From the NCBI GenBank assembly GCA_900550295.1, contig URRM01000096.1, forward strand, positions 1 to 5,594: a DNA stretch of 5,594 nucleotides. The letters are read 5' to 3'. Source of the DNA: an uncultured bacterium (GTDB lineage: Bacteria; Cyanobacteriota; Vampirovibrionia; Gastranaerophilales; Gastranaerophilaceae). The position numbers were made by a program, and so were the translations under genes. Every line of letters begins with the position of its first letter. The stretch's first letter is position 1. Of this stretch, positions 5,467 to 5,594 are shown piece after piece. Under the pieces are notes generated by a model, which made no database searches, was not told where the DNA came from, and worked only from the letters and a program-made list of their open reading frames with translations.

Positions 5467-5594
5467 TTTTTCATTAACATTTTACTTGCTATTATTCCCG
5501 CCACGTCGGCTGCAATGGTTGCAATCCACACTGGAACTATTATTTGACTTGGATTTACCGAACCTAATGACGCTCTTACCGCTATTACTGTAGA
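5454..5594 (-). CDS. C-terminal end of a SpmA/SpmB-like (nucleoside-recognition Gate domain) membrane protein, 5' part outside window
   Basis: Reading from the right edge, the frame gives TVIAVRASLGSVNPSQIIVP, then WIATIAADVAGIIASKMLM and KKRIGI. The TVIALRAxxGSxNPxxIIxPTxxAT pattern followed by a hydrophobic segment and a basic end is how I know SpmA/SpmB proteins to finish. They are polytopic membrane proteins needed for spore core dehydration in Bacillus. They also occur in non-spore-formers with unknown cargo. Only about 47 residues are visible, so SpmA, SpmB or a fused SpmAB cannot be told apart. The right-hand limit is the window edge. The left limit is my choice, because no stop codon occurs before the PHP gene. 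With one A fewer in the A-run near 5464-5470, the frame would end in TAG at 5449-5447, overlapping the PHP start by 7 bases. Confidence 0.7.

Noticed and set aside
5529..5531. GTG as the start of a 292-residue PHP protein
   Set aside because: The extra 26 residues are the end of a SpmA-like hydrophobic segment, which continues upstream of the GTG. ATG 5453 has a ribosome site and the correct distance to the HxH motif.

Overview
The window is AT-rich (about two-thirds A+T by eye) bacterial DNA with tightly packed genes, good Shine-Dalgarno sites and standard stop codons. The best lineage clue is the gene at the left edge, which encodes a Ycf23 (DUF561) protein. That family is typical of cyanobacteria and algal plastids. 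Nothing photosynthetic is visible, and base composition is very low in GC. I infer a non-photosynthetic cyanobacterial relative such as the gut Melainabacteria / Gastranaerophilales, with moderate confidence.

Layout: the minus-strand ycf23-like gene (1-738, running off the left edge) is divergent from a plus-strand secreted trypsin-like protease without a PDZ domain (911-1555). The 172-base gap between them holds a good sigma-70 promoter for ycf23, an 11-bp dyad at its predicted transcription start, and a weaker promoter for the protease. The protease converges with a minus-strand gene for a 134-residue acidic protein (1649-2053). This protein carries seven copies of an ETAG[S/T][L/I/V]A motif and ends in a lone cysteine. 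A perfect 12-bp bidirectional terminator (1566-1592) closes both genes.

Everything from 2053 to the right edge is also on the minus strand. In transcription order it is: the C-terminal end of a SpmA/SpmB-like membrane protein (entering from the right edge), a HisJ-type PHP phosphoesterase, nadB (L-aspartate oxidase), nadC (quinolinate phosphoribosyltransferase), and then the repeat protein. nadB and nadC overlap by 11 bases, and nadC starts at TTG. NadB makes iminoaspartate, and NadC makes nicotinate mononucleotide from quinolinate. The intervening enzyme NadA is not in the window. No terminator is visible between nadC and the repeat gene, so the repeat protein may be partly co-transcribed with the NAD genes.

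The points most worth pursuing are: the repeat protein, which I cannot place in any known family; the absence of any stop codon between the SpmA-like frame and the PHP phosphatase, at a seven-A run; and the extreme codon bias, strong promoter and 5'-end stem-loop of ycf23, which together suggest a very abundant product. No RNA gene, insertion sequence, CRISPR array or origin was seen, and no gene-free stretch exceeds 300 bases.
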